Below, one piece after another: positions 15,993 through 24,670 of a stretch of 39,209 bases of DNA. The position numbers were made by a program, and so were the translations under genes. Each line of letters starts with the position of its first letter. Within the stretch, counting starts at the first letter, position 1. This stretch comes from an uncultured Erythrobacter sp. (GTDB taxonomy: Bacteria > Pseudomonadota > Alphaproteobacteria > Sphingomonadales > Sphingomonadaceae), in the NCBI GenBank assembly GCA_937969505.1, contig CALBWA010000042.1, forward strand, positions 1 to 39,209, read 5' to 3'. Below the pieces are notes generated by a model. That model ran no database searches, was not told where the DNA came from, and saw nothing but the letters and a program-made list of their open reading frames with translations.

Positions 15993-17201
15993 ATGCTGAC
16001 AACCGACTTGCTTCAATCCGCCCGCGACCTGTCCGATGACATCGTTTCGCTGCGTCGTGCCATTCACCAGGAACCAGAGCTTGGCCTGCAAACACCAAAG
16101 ACACTGGCGAAAGTGCGCGCCGCACTCGATGGCTTGCCGCTGACCTGGCGCGAAGGACCATCGTGTACTGGCGCAGTGGCGACATTGGTCGGGACCGGTG
16201 AGGGGCCCGGTGCTGACAAACGTGTGTTGTTGCGCGGCGATATGGACGCGCTGCCAATGGAGGAAAAAACCGGCCTGGATTTCGCCTCCACTATTGAGGG
16301 GCGCATGCATGCCTGCGGCCACGACACGCACACCGCCATGCTGACCGGGGCAGCCAAATTGCTGTGCGCCCAGCGCGATAGCTTTGCCGGCACGGTCGAC
16401 TTTATGTTTCAGCCGGGCGAGGAAGGGTATCACGGCGCCCGCTACATGCTGGAAGACGGGTTGATTGATCCACTGCCCGATGCAGCCTTTGCTCTGCACA
16501 TTATGCCCAACGCTCCATTTGAGGTTTTGGGGGGACGAGCAGGGCCTCTGCTGGCAGCCGCCGATGAATTCAATATCACGGTGAAGGGACGCGGCGGCCA
16601 CGCCAGCATGCCGCATGACTGTATGGACCCGGTGCCGGGCGCAGCTGCCATCGTCGGCGCGATTCAGGCGATGGTTACGCGGCGCTTCAAGGCCGCTGAT
16701 CCAGTCATCGTGACCGTCACACAAATCCATGCCGGTACCGCACACAATGTCATCGCTGACGAAGTGGTGCTGGGCGGCACGATCCGCACGTTGAGCGAGG
16801 AGCACCGAGAGAAAGTGCACAGGCTGATCGCTGATACCGCCAAGCAAACAGCTGCAGCCTATGGTTTGGAGGCGGATGTTGAACTCACTCTCGGTTTCCC
16901 GGTGACCGTGTGCGACCAGCGCGCAGTCGCCTTGGGGCAAAAGGTCGCTCAGGGTCTCGGCGGTGAAGAGGCATGGCTCGACCTGCCCGACCCTATCATG
17001 GGAGCAGAGGATTTCTCCTATGTCCTGCAGAAAGTGCCCGGCGCGATGTTCTTTCTGGGCGTCGCCTGCGAAGGTGAGGACTGGACGCAATGCTGCGCCA
17101 TTCACTCCTCGCGCATGCATGTCGATGAAAATGCTCTGCCACGTGGCACAGCAATTTTGGCCGGTTGCGCGCTCACATTTCTGGAGGAAGGCTGGAGCTA
17201 A
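15993..17201 (+). CDS. M20D family amidohydrolase / metallopeptidase
   Basis: A 402-aa zinc- or manganese-type hydrolase of the IAA-amino-acid hydrolase/hippuricase group, which cleaves N-acyl amino acids or related amides. It begins with the conserved SLRRAIHQEPELGLQT. Metal ligands appear in HACGHDTHTAML, FQPGEEGYHGA and ALHIMPN; the dimerisation domain shows KGRGGHASMPHDCMDP, and the last ligand region is in the C terminus. The first ATG in the frame is at 15936, but the ATG at 15993 gives the normal family N terminus; neither has a clear ribosome site. It is convergent with the symporter gene downstream. Confidence 0.88.
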   Translation: MLTTDLLQSARDLSDDIVSLRRAIHQEPELGLQTPKTLAKVRAALDGLPLTWREGPSCTGAVATLVGTGEGPGADKRVLLRGDMDALPMEEKTGLDFASTIEGRMHACGHDTHTAMLTGAAKLLCAQRDSFAGTVDFMFQPGEEGYHGARYMLEDGLIDPLPDAAFALHIMPNAPFEVLGGRAGPLLAAADEFNITVKGRGGHASMPHDCMDPVPGAAAIVGAIQAMVTRRFKAADPVIVTVTQIHAGTAHNVIADEVVLGGTIRTLSEEHREKVHRLIADTAKQTAAAYGLEADVELTLGFPVTVCDQRAVALGQKVAQGLGGEEAWLDLPDPIMGAEDFSYVLQKVPGAMFFLGVACEGEDWTQCCAIHSSRMHVDENALPRGTAILAGCALTFLEEGWS

Positions 17202-17232
17202 GCCGCGCCGCGCCCTCCTCCGTTTGCTCCAA

Positions 17233-18816
17233 TCACCATAGCAGCACGTAAAGTGCGATCAGGATAGCGATGGTCAGCATGGCCAACGTGTTGAATAGCA
17301 TGGTCGTTGCAAAGGTGATATCACCCAGCCGGACCGTGCGTTCATCCTCAGGCGCAGCCGTCACGCGCGACGCGACGATTGATGCGACCAGTACGACCAC
17401 AAAGACAATCCAGATGCGAATGATGAATTCAAGATCGGGCGCACCGAATTTGAGCGCGACATTCAGCACGACTGAACCGATCAGCGCAGTGAACGCCCCC
17501 GCCGCGTTGGCGCGTTTGTCGAAAAAGCCCAGCAGGAAGACGATAACAATGCCCGGCGCGATGTATCCGGTGTATTCCTGCACCGTCTGGAATGCGCTTT
17601 CAAACCCGCCGAGGAATGGGCGCGCCAGAACCAGTGCGATCACCATGGCGGCAAATGCGGTTATGCGTCCCACCATTACATAGTGTTTTTCAGCCTTGTC
17701 CGGCGCATAGCTACGATACAAATCCATCGTGAAAATGGTCGAAATCGAATTCATCATCGAAGCCAGCGAGCTGACGATGGCCGCGATCAAGGCTGCAAAC
17801 ACCAGGCCGCGCAGGCCCGCCGGGGCAAAGCCCATCAGCTGGCCATAGGTACGGTCTGACTTTTCGTTCAGGGCGGCCGCGTCCAGCATGCCTTGCTGGG
17901 CCAGAATGACGGCAGCAATCCCGGGGATCACCACGATGAAAGGCACCAGCAATTTCAGGAATGCGGCAAAGGCCAATCCCTTTTGCGCCTCACCCAGGTT
18001 TTCAGCCCCTAGAGCGCGCTGAATGATGTACTGATTGAAGCCCCAATAGCTGAAATGCAGCACCCAAAGCCCGCCGAGCAAAGTCCAGATGCCCGGCAAT
18101 TTGTCATAACCGGCGTCGCCCTTGTCGAGGATCATCTCGAAGTGCCCTGGCATTTCCTGCATCAAATATCCCAACCCGCCAATCGCCCCGTCGGCAGGCA
18201 ATGCATCGAGCGCGAACCAAGTAATGGCAATGCCGCCAATGATCAGGATCACAACTTGAATAATGTCGGTCAGGGCAACCGCTTTCAAGCCGCCATAGAG
18301 CGAATAAAGCGCGGCAAAACCGGCCAGCGCCATCATGGATGGCATAACCCCCCAGCCGGTCAGCGTGTCGACGGCAAGCCCGCCCAGCCACAATACGGCG
18401 GTCAGATTTACGGCAGTGTACAGAAACACCCAAAACACGCTCATCAATGTTTTGACGCCCGTGCCATAACGTTGATCAAGGAACTGAGGCATCGTGTAGA
18501 TTTTGCGCTTCAGGAAGATCGGCAGGAAATATTTCGCTACAATCAGCAGGACGATGGCTGCCTGCCATTCATAGGCCGCAATCGCGATGCCTATGGCAAA
18601 ACCCTCGCCCGATTGACCAATGATCTGCTCTGCCGAAATGTTCGATGCGATCAAAGAGGCCCCAATGGCCCACCAAGGCAAGGCCCGGCCGGCCAAGAAG
18701 TAATCCTCGGTGTTCTTGTCGTGGCCTGCCGGCTCGCGACTGACAGCCAGCGCAATGCCTAGCAGCGCCAGCGCATAGCCGATGATGATAACGATATCGA
18801 TCGTCTCAAGCGTCAT
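17233..18816 (-). CDS. Sodium:solute symporter (SSS family), vSGLT-like sugar transporter
   Basis: A 527-aa inner-membrane transporter with about 14 hydrophobic segments. The N terminus (IDIVIIIGYALALLGI ... EDYFLAGRALPWWAIGASL) and the segment AAIVSSLASMMNSISTIF match the sodium-site helix of the Vibrio Na+/galactose symporter, including the SS pair. WGFNQYIIQRALGA is another SSS hallmark. It is the last gene of the beta-glucan locus on this strand and would import glucose or gluco-oligosaccharides with sodium. GGGAGG precedes the ATG by 8 bases. A possible 34-aa ORF links it to the GH3 gene upstream. Confidence 0.9.
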   Translation of the reverse strand: MTLETIDIVIIIGYALALLGIALAVSREPAGHDKNTEDYFLAGRALPWWAIGASLIASNISAEQIIGQSGEGFAIGIAIAAYEWQAAIVLLIVAKYFLPIFLKRKIYTMPQFLDQRYGTGVKTLMSVFWVFLYTAVNLTAVLWLGGLAVDTLTGWGVMPSMMALAGFAALYSLYGGLKAVALTDIIQVVILIIGGIAITWFALDALPADGAIGGLGYLMQEMPGHFEMILDKGDAGYDKLPGIWTLLGGLWVLHFSYWGFNQYIIQRALGAENLGEAQKGLAFAAFLKLLVPFIVVIPGIAAVILAQQGMLDAAALNEKSDRTYGQLMGFAPAGLRGLVFAALIAAIVSSLASMMNSISTIFTMDLYRSYAPDKAEKHYVMVGRITAFAAMVIALVLARPFLGGFESAFQTVQEYTGYIAPGIVIVFLLGFFDKRANAAGAFTALIGSVVLNVALKFGAPDLEFIIRIWIVFVVVLVASIVASRVTAAPEDERTVRLGDITFATTMLFNTLAMLTIAILIALYVLLW

Positions 18817-18910
18817 GGTTTTTCCCTCCCATCACAGCCTCACGGTGTTCCGCATCGGCCAATTTCAATTCTGCTTGCTGGCGGTTGGCCAGCTTCATTC
18901 TCAGCGCCAT
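18806..18910 (-). CDS. Candidate 34-aa ORF between the GH3 and symporter genes
   Basis: ATG 18910 lies 3 bases after the GH3 stop, and the frame ends at TGA 18806, overlapping the symporter start by 11 bases. It therefore fills the gap exactly, as a coupled ORF would. The peptide is short, charged and probably helical: MALRMKLANRQQAELKLADA followed by an acidic-basic tail. No clear ribosome site is seen. It could be a small protein, a coupling ORF, or the remnant of a larger gene. I do not recognise it. Confidence 0.3.
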   Translation of the reverse strand: MALRMKLANRQQAELKLADAEHREAVMGGKNHDA

Positions 18911-18913
18911 GCA

Positions 18914-21328
18914 CTAGAACGAACATGCAGGCGCCTGATCGCTGTTATCCCTGGCGATTACGGCGATTTGCAGCTCAAATGCGCTTTCCGAGCGAATGGT
19001 AAAACCGGTCGATGCGTCTCCCAGACATTGCGGGGACAGCACCATTTCACGCCAACCCTTGCCTGCCGCAAGCGCCATCTGGCCGGTGATGTCGAGTGCC
19101 TCACCGTCGGCTGTAATGGTCACAGGGCCTGACGGACGATCGTCAACCGCATAGGTGATGCGCCAGTTTCCGTTGCCCTGTGGGCCGGTGAAGCTCAATG
19201 AGGAACCCGGAGCAAAGGTCACGATACGCGCATCTTCCTGAGCGTTGCGATCCAGCCCACGCGCCGTAATCCCGTTGGATTCCCCACGAAGATTGGGCAG
19301 GTTTGCATTGTCGGCGACCGCGCTTACTCCGTCGGCCAGACGGCCATTGTCAAACCAGTCTGATGCAGGCCCGGCATTGAGCAGCGCGCAATCCTCGCTC
19401 AGTGGGCCAAGCGGCACCGGCTCGGCCAGCGACTGACCGTACCCCCGCGCGAACAAGGCTTCATTGCTGTCATTGAGAGGCAGGCCATCGCACACCATTG
19501 GCCAGCTGAATGACAAGCGCCCGCTCGCATCCGTCCGACCATACAACACATCAGCAACGCCGGCTCCCTCGCTACCCGGAAGCCAGGCGGCAACAAAGGC
19601 ATCAGCGGCATTCATTTCGCGATTCGTCCAGAGCGGTCGGCCCGAAAGGAAAACAGCGACCGTCTTGACACCAGCCTCGCGGTAGCGGCGCAAAAGGTTC
19701 AGACCCTCTTCGTCACGGAAGGTGAGGTCCTTCCGGTCACCGGCAAATTCGGCATAGGGCTCTTCGCCGAACACCACGACGGCAACATCGGCATCGCCAG
19801 ACACCATCATCGATGAACCAGGGTCAAGGATCACTTGCCCACCCAGCTCGCTGCCGACTTGAAGCATCCCAGCGCCAATGGATGTTGCCCCGGGAAAATC
19901 GGCATTGGTCAGTTCATCGCCGCCCTGCCAGGTCAGGGTCCAGCCACCTGATTGCTGGGCGATATCATCCGCAGCCGGACCAGTTACAATCACCTTTGTC
20001 GCCGAATCCAGCGGCAGAACTCCGTTATTGCCCAACACCACGAGAGATTTTGCGACAGCTTCGCGAGCAATATTGCGGTGCTGAGGCGAACCCAGCAGCG
20101 CAACATCACCAGCATTGGGCCGCTGCGACGGCCGCTTCATCTCGGCCCCGAGGATTCCTGCCCGCAGTTTCATTCGCAGAACCCGTCCAACCGCCTCGTT
20201 GAGACGCGCCATTGGTATCGTGCCGTCATTCACTTGCGCAATCAGATTGGTGTGCAACTCCTTCCAATCATCTGGAACCATATAAATGTCGAGGCCCGCT
20301 AGCAGAGCTTGCGGACAGTCCGTGTTGGTGCACCCTTTGATCTGGCCATGACCATTCCAGTCCCCCACCACGAGACCATTGAAACCCAGTTCGCCGCGCA
20401 GATAGTCGGTCAACAAAGGCTTATTGCCATGCATCTTGCTGCCATTGATCGAATTGAAGCTGGCCATGATCGTTTCCACGCCTGCCTCAATCGCTGCAGG
20501 ATAGGGCACAGCATGGATTGATTTCAGCGCTCCGAGGTTGCCATTGACCTCTCCCTGATCGACCCCGTTGTCAGTCCCGCCATCGCCGAAGAAGTGTTTC
20601 GCAGTGGCGAGGACATGGCCTGCGCCCAGCCGCTCTTCAGAGGACAGGCTGCCCTGCAAACCTTCGACCAACGCAGAGCCAAGCGTCGCGACAAGTTCCG
20701 GGTCCTCGGAATAGCTTTCATACGTCCGGCCCCAGCGATCATCACGCGCAACAGCAACGGTGGGGGAGAAGTTCCAGTCAATCCCGGTGACTTCGATCTC
20801 GACTGCAGTTGCCGCGCCGATACGGCGCACCAAATCGGCATCACCTGCTGCTCCCAGGCCGATATTGTGGGGAAAGATTGTCGCGCCCACGACATTGGTG
20901 TGTCCGTGGACTGCATCAGTACCCCACATGGTCGGGATGATCGGCTCACCATTGCTTAGCGGCTGGGTCGATGCATCATACATTTCGTCAGCCAGGCGCA
21001 GCCACTCGCTGGCAGGTGCAAATTCGTCGCCATAGGGACCGCCATTCCCGCCATTGAGATAACTGCCAAAGCGGTACTTGGTCATGTCTTCTGCAGTGAA
21101 GGAATTGATCTGCGGTTGCAGCAATTGCGCCACCTTACGCTCTAGGCTCATGCGCGCAATCAGATCAGCCACCTGCGCATCTTCGACTGAAAGTGGGTTG
21201 TCCTGAGTAGCGGTTTCAGCCACGGCCAGATCGGTCGAGGCGGTGGAGCGGGCGCCTTGATTGCCATAGCCAGTCGCACAACCGGCCAGAACCACGCCAG
21301 CTGCTGTCAGCAAAAACCAAGCACGCAT
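18914..21328 (-). CDS. GH3 exo-1,3/1,4-beta-glucanase / beta-glucosidase, predicted lipoprotein
   Basis: An 804-aa glycoside hydrolase family 3 enzyme that would release glucose from beta-glucan oligosaccharides. A lipoprotein signal (LLTAAGVVLAGC, Cys 17) places it on a membrane facing the periplasm. The GH3 N-terminal domain shows MWGTDAVHGHTNV, ATAKHFFGDGGTD, and the nucleophile region GFNGLVVGDWNGHG (Asp about 323). The GH3 C domain follows (ESLVVLGNNGVLPL-type segment, VVFGEEPYAE). An extra C-terminal beta domain of about 150 residues resembles those of glucan exohydrolases. The ATG at 21328 has GGGGAGA 8 bases upstream; an earlier in-frame ATG does not fit. A palindromic operator lies 34 bases upstream. 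Confidence 0.92.
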   Translation of the reverse strand: MRAWFLLTAAGVVLAGCATGYGNQGARSTASTDLAVAETATQDNPLSVEDAQVADLIARMSLERKVAQLLQPQINSFTAEDMTKYRFGSYLNGGNGGPYGDEFAPASEWLRLADEMYDASTQPLSNGEPIIPTMWGTDAVHGHTNVVGATIFPHNIGLGAAGDADLVRRIGAATAVEIEVTGIDWNFSPTVAVARDDRWGRTYESYSEDPELVATLGSALVEGLQGSLSSEERLGAGHVLATAKHFFGDGGTDNGVDQGEVNGNLGALKSIHAVPYPAAIEAGVETIMASFNSINGSKMHGNKPLLTDYLRGELGFNGLVVGDWNGHGQIKGCTNTDCPQALLAGLDIYMVPDDWKELHTNLIAQVNDGTIPMARLNEAVGRVLRMKLRAGILGAEMKRPSQRPNAGDVALLGSPQHRNIAREAVAKSLVVLGNNGVLPLDSATKVIVTGPAADDIAQQSGGWTLTWQGGDELTNADFPGATSIGAGMLQVGSELGGQVILDPGSSMMVSGDADVAVVVFGEEPYAEFAGDRKDLTFRDEEGLNLLRRYREAGVKTVAVFLSGRPLWTNREMNAADAFVAAWLPGSEGAGVADVLYGRTDASGRLSFSWPMVCDGLPLNDSNEALFARGYGQSLAEPVPLGPLSEDCALLNAGPASDWFDNGRLADGVSAVADNANLPNLRGESNGITARGLDRNAQEDARIVTFAPGSSLSFTGPQGNGNWRITYAVDDRPSGPVTITADGEALDITGQMALAAGKGWREMVLSPQCLGDASTGFTIRSESAFELQIAVIARDNSDQAPACSF

Positions 21329-21361
21329 CACATTCTCCCCAAGCGCCACGACGTTCCTTTA

Positions 21362-21375
21362 TGAGAACGTTCTCA
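21362..21375. promoter_or_regulatory. Predicted LacI-type operator upstream of the GH3 gene
   Basis: TGAGAACGTTCTCA is a perfect 14-bp palindrome with the central CG typical of LacI-family sites. It lies between the MFS stop and the GH3 start, about 34 bases before the GH3 ATG. Related elements occur upstream of the TonB receptor gene. The LacI gene two genes away is the obvious binder, so GH3 (and the symporter after it) would be repressed until the inducer is present. Confidence 0.7.
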
Positions 21376-21416
21376 ACGTTACAGGATTGGCATGGGGAAT
21401 GCGCAAAATCAAGCGG

Positions 21417-22613
21417 CTAATTGCGGATGACGAGCGTGGCGAGGAGGATTGCTGAAGCGATGGCGAAAAGTGCCAATGTCGCGAATAGGCCGGCAAATCC
21501 GAATACTGGTACCAATGAGATGGCGAGCACAGGCATAACCAGTGACGGTACAGTGTTGGTAAGGTTGAAAACACCAAGGTCGCGGCCGCGATGCTGGGGG
21601 CGCGGCAAAACCCGCAGGGTCTGGCCCGAATGCAATGCGAGAAACACGCTGGAGGCAAGGCCGAACACGATATAACCTGCAACCGCCTGAACCAGCGAGG
21701 TGGCTCCTGCCATAATCAAGAGGCCCGCAGCAATACCAGCGGCCCCGCATGCAAGCGGCATGATTGGGCGGGATCGCGCATCCGACCAATGTCCGACAAG
21801 CAGCGCCAGAGGCACGCCGGCAATCATCACGGCACCAAGCAAAAGCGCGACATCATTGTCTGAAAATCCGGTTTCAATGGTCTGAAACCAGAACAACAAA
21901 TAGGCGAACAGGGCAACTTCGGCTATTTGCACCAGCAATCGCGCCAGCCACATGCGGGCAATGGCCGGGCGTGTCTTCAAATAAGGCCTATCGGCTTCGT
22001 CCTGCACCACAACAGGCGTAACCAGCTGGACCATATGCCGCGGCCGCCCCAGCAAGATTGCTGGCAGAACCAACGCTGCAACTATCAGCACCACCAGTTC
22101 GAGCCGTGCGCCTGCATCGGCCAGTTCGGGAATGGTGATGAAGGCACCAACCCATGCACCAGCCGCAGGGCTAAGCGACAATAGACCACCCAAAAACCCT
22201 TTCTGCGCGTCGGGCACGACGTCACCAGCCCAGGCAGCGAGCGGCCCCAGCATCATGTTAAGCGCGCATTGCCACAGGCAAATGATCGCGATCAGCAAAC
22301 TGGCGCTTTGTGCAAACTGGGTTAGCAAAAGCAGAACGCTGGAAGACACAAGGCCAGCCACAATCCAGCCCCGGCGATTTTGCGTAATATCGCTCAACCA
22401 GCCAAAAAAGATGTTGGCGATGCTGGCGCAGATGGCCCCCGCAAAAGCGGTGTAAGCAAGGAGCTGAACCCCTTGGTTGCCCGCCATCCCTGCCGCTTTC
22501 AGAGGCAACAATATACTCAAGAAGGGGACGTATGCAGCGGCTCCGCCAGCGGCAGCCAAGGCGTAAAGCAGAAGGAAACGCCGCGACTGAAGGGAGCTGT
22601 CAGGCGTTGACAT
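21417..22613 (-). CDS. MFS transporter of the beta-glucan locus
   Basis: A 398-aa major facilitator with about 12 hydrophobic segments. After RRFLLLYALAAAGGAAAYVP comes the loop 2-3 signature-like GWLSDITQNRRGW, and the second half repeats it as GHWSDARSRPIMP. It would move mono- or oligosaccharides across the inner membrane. The ATG at 22613 lies inside the 3' end of the lacI-type gene (14-base overlap), so translation is coupled. A start at 22646 in the same frame would overlap far more and is unlikely. The family does not define the sugar; the neighbours suggest a beta-glucan product. Confidence 0.85.
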   Translation of the reverse strand: MSTPDSSLQSRRFLLLYALAAAGGAAAYVPFLSILLPLKAAGMAGNQGVQLLAYTAFAGAICASIANIFFGWLSDITQNRRGWIVAGLVSSSVLLLLTQFAQSASLLIAIICLWQCALNMMLGPLAAWAGDVVPDAQKGFLGGLLSLSPAAGAWVGAFITIPELADAGARLELVVLIVAALVLPAILLGRPRHMVQLVTPVVVQDEADRPYLKTRPAIARMWLARLLVQIAEVALFAYLLFWFQTIETGFSDNDVALLLGAVMIAGVPLALLVGHWSDARSRPIMPLACGAAGIAAGLLIMAGATSLVQAVAGYIVFGLASSVFLALHSGQTLRVLPRPQHRGRDLGVFNLTNTVPSLVMPVLAISLVPVFGFAGLFATLALFAIASAILLATLVIRN

Positions 22614-23661
22614 CAACCCGGGGGCGGGCCGTTGAGCCACGCTCAACCAGTGTGCCGGACACTACGACCGGCGCGGCAGGTGGTGGCACGTTGCGCGCCT
22701 CGATCAGCAGACTTACTGCTTGCGAGATTGTTTGAGCAATCGGTTGATCAAAGGCAGTAAGAGCAGGATCACTGAAGCGAACAATCGGTGTGTTGTCGAA
22801 ACTGACCAACGAAAGGTCTCCTGGCACTGACAGGTCCAGCTCGCGCGCAACCTCCAGCGTGGCCAGAGTCATCTGGTCGCTGCTTCCGATGATGGCTGTT
22901 GGACGCTGTGGCAGGGCAAGCAGTTTGCGCGCCGCTGAAAGGCCGGACTGAAAGCCGAAGTCGCCGCGCTCACAAAGGTCCGTCGTGGGCAGACCATGGG
23001 CGGCCATCGCCTTCTTCCACCCGTCTATTCGCCACCCACTGAGGCTGTAACCGGCCGGTCCGGCAATAAAGCCAATCGTCCGATGGCCCAATTTTATCAG
23101 ATGCTCGGTTGCTTGCTCGCTGGCGCCTTCATCGTCCATTGTCATCGCAATGCCTGGACCCGGTTTGATGGAGCCAATCCGTGCAAAGGGAATGTCGTGG
23201 GCCGCCAGCAAATCAACAATCAGTGGGTTTTCCGAGTGCGGAGGTGTCAGCACAACGCCATCGGGCTGCAATGCAGCGAGTGCAGCGCCCAGCTCCCGCT
23301 CCACATGATCGCTATGCGTGTCGACGAGTTCCACCATCATGCGATAGCCATGTTCAGCGCAAGTTAGCATGCCGCCCAGCAACATTTGATCAACCCAGTC
23401 GCTGCCCTGTCGGGCGCGCCAATCAGCAATTGTGCGGTCCCGATCATTGATCGCAAGAATAAGGTAAGAACGCGATCCGCTCATGCGCTGCGCTGCAATG
23501 GACGGGACATACCCCAGCCGATCAATCGATTCCTGAACGCGCGTCTTCATGGCGTCGCGCACATTCGGTTCGTTGTTAATCACACGGCTGACAGTCTGCA
23601 GAGAAACGCCCGCATCTGCCGCCACATGCTTGATAGTTACCGCTTGGCGCCGCCGGGCCAT
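22600..23661 (-). CDS. LacI-family transcriptional regulator of the beta-glucan locus
   Basis: A 353-aa repressor. The N-terminal helix-turn-helix is TIKHVAADAGVSLQTVSRVI (about residues 9-28), followed by the hinge region RLGYVPSIAAQRMSG. A periplasmic-binding-protein-like sensor domain follows, with DGVVLTPPHSENPLI, IGFIAGPAGYSLSGWR and SLVSFDNTPIVRFSDPALT. It sits between the GH16 gene (16 bases upstream) and the MFS gene (overlapping). Palindromes with a central CG upstream of GH3 and of the TonB receptor are its probable operators. The inducer is probably a sugar released from beta-glucan. The C terminus ends PRVDVNA. Confidence 0.92.
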   Translation of the reverse strand: MARRRQAVTIKHVAADAGVSLQTVSRVINNEPNVRDAMKTRVQESIDRLGYVPSIAAQRMSGSRSYLILAINDRDRTIADWRARQGSDWVDQMLLGGMLTCAEHGYRMMVELVDTHSDHVERELGAALAALQPDGVVLTPPHSENPLIVDLLAAHDIPFARIGSIKPGPGIAMTMDDEGASEQATEHLIKLGHRTIGFIAGPAGYSLSGWRIDGWKKAMAAHGLPTTDLCERGDFGFQSGLSAARKLLALPQRPTAIIGSSDQMTLATLEVARELDLSVPGDLSLVSFDNTPIVRFSDPALTAFDQPIAQTISQAVSLLIEARNVPPPAAPVVVSGTLVERGSTARPRVDVNA

Positions 23662-23677
23662 ACCAGCCTACTCCTGC

Positions 23678-24586
23678 CTATTCGGCTCTTTGGTAAATGC
23701 GGACGTAGTCCACTTCCATCCGGGCCGGGAACGCATTTTCATCCAGTCCCTGTTGTCCACCCCAATTGCCACCAACGGCCAGATTTAGCAATAAATGCTG
23801 AGGGTCCGTAAAGGGCCAGCGTTTCTTGCTCTTGCTTTCTTTCTTGAACAGCCATTTTGGAGCATCGTTCACGCCGAACAGCAGAAAATCGGGCGTCCAC
23901 AGCAACTGATATTTATTCATGGCGTCACACGCGTCTGGCAGTTTGTGGCTCGACGTCATCTGCGACCCGCGCGAAAAGTTGAAGGCTGTGGTGTGAACGC
24001 TGTGATGGATTGTGCCTGGTTCGAAACCGACATGTTCCATGATGTCGATTTCTCCACCTGCAGGCCAGGTCACATCGGGATCAGAAGGCAATGTCCAGAT
24101 TGCCGGCCAGGTGCCCAGCCCGCAGGGAATCTTTGCCCGGACCTCAAAAAATCCATAAGTCCAGTCAGCCCGCCCCTTGGTCATCAAGCGGGCAGAACTG
24201 TATTTCTGGCCACCCCAATCAGGAAACTCGGCCTTAGTCAGTTCCTCCCGATGCGCTTCAATGATCAATCGGCCATCTTCTACCCGAGAGTTTTTCAGTC
24301 GCGAGGCAGAGTAATACTGCCGCTCATCATTGTACCAGCCCTTGGAGTTTCGATAGGTATCATACGCCCACTTGCTGGCGTCAGGCAGGCCGTCCCGGTC
24401 AAATTCGTCGGACCAAACCAGATCATATCCCTGGGGGACGGTGGTCGGGACAGTATCCTGCTCAGCTATGAGCGGTTCCACCTCGGCCGGTGCTGCAATG
24501 GCTTGATCATTTTCTTGCCCGAAAGCCACGCCTGCCAGCCCGATCACCAGTGCGGTTGAAACAACACTCAGGCTAACCACTTTCAT
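23678..24586 (-). CDS. GH16 endo-beta-1,3-glucanase (laminarinase), secreted
   Basis: A 302-aa secreted glycoside hydrolase. A signal peptide (MKVVSLSVVSTALVIGLAGV, cleavage near AFG-Q) is followed by a Pro/Glu-rich linker and a GH16 jelly roll from about residue 55 (YDLVWSDEFDRDGLPDASKW). The catalytic signature is EIDIME with E179 as nucleophile, D181 and E184 as acid/base. The extra residue (ExDxxE) is the laminarinase type, not the lichenase type. Substrate-cleft Trp residues are plentiful. The ATG at 24586 has AAGGA at 7 bases. It would cut laminarin-like beta-1,3-glucan into oligosaccharides for the adjacent TonB receptor. A hairpin separates it from the receptor gene. Confidence 0.93.
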   Translation of the reverse strand: MKVVSLSVVSTALVIGLAGVAFGQENDQAIAAPAEVEPLIAEQDTVPTTVPQGYDLVWSDEFDRDGLPDASKWAYDTYRNSKGWYNDERQYYSASRLKNSRVEDGRLIIEAHREELTKAEFPDWGGQKYSSARLMTKGRADWTYGFFEVRAKIPCGLGTWPAIWTLPSDPDVTWPAGGEIDIMEHVGFEPGTIHHSVHTTAFNFSRGSQMTSSHKLPDACDAMNKYQLLWTPDFLLFGVNDAPKWLFKKESKSKKRWPFTDPQHLLLNLAVGGNWGGQQGLDENAFPARMEVDYVRIYQRAE

Positions 24587-24625
24587 TTGCAGTCCTTTTT
24601 TCCGAATCATCACGATCTACCTGCG

Positions 24626-24657
24626 CAGGCACCGACATATCACAATGCCGGTGCCTG
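24626..24657 (-). other. Intercistronic hairpin between TonB receptor and GH16 genes
   Basis: CAGGCACCG (24626-24634) and CGGTGCCTG (24649-24657) form a perfect 9-bp stem with a 14-base loop. There is no U-tract on the minus strand, so full termination is unlikely. It lies directly after the receptor stop codon and may protect the receptor mRNA 3' end or reduce read-through into the GH16 gene. Confidence 0.55.
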
Positions 24658-24670
24658 TTCGCATGACGGC

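Noticed and set aside
15717..17120. 467-codon open frame on the minus strand opposite the M20D amidohydrolase gene
   Set aside because: It has no family features, is rich in His/Cys/Gln runs typical of antisense frames in GC-rich DNA, and lies opposite a clearly conserved enzyme.
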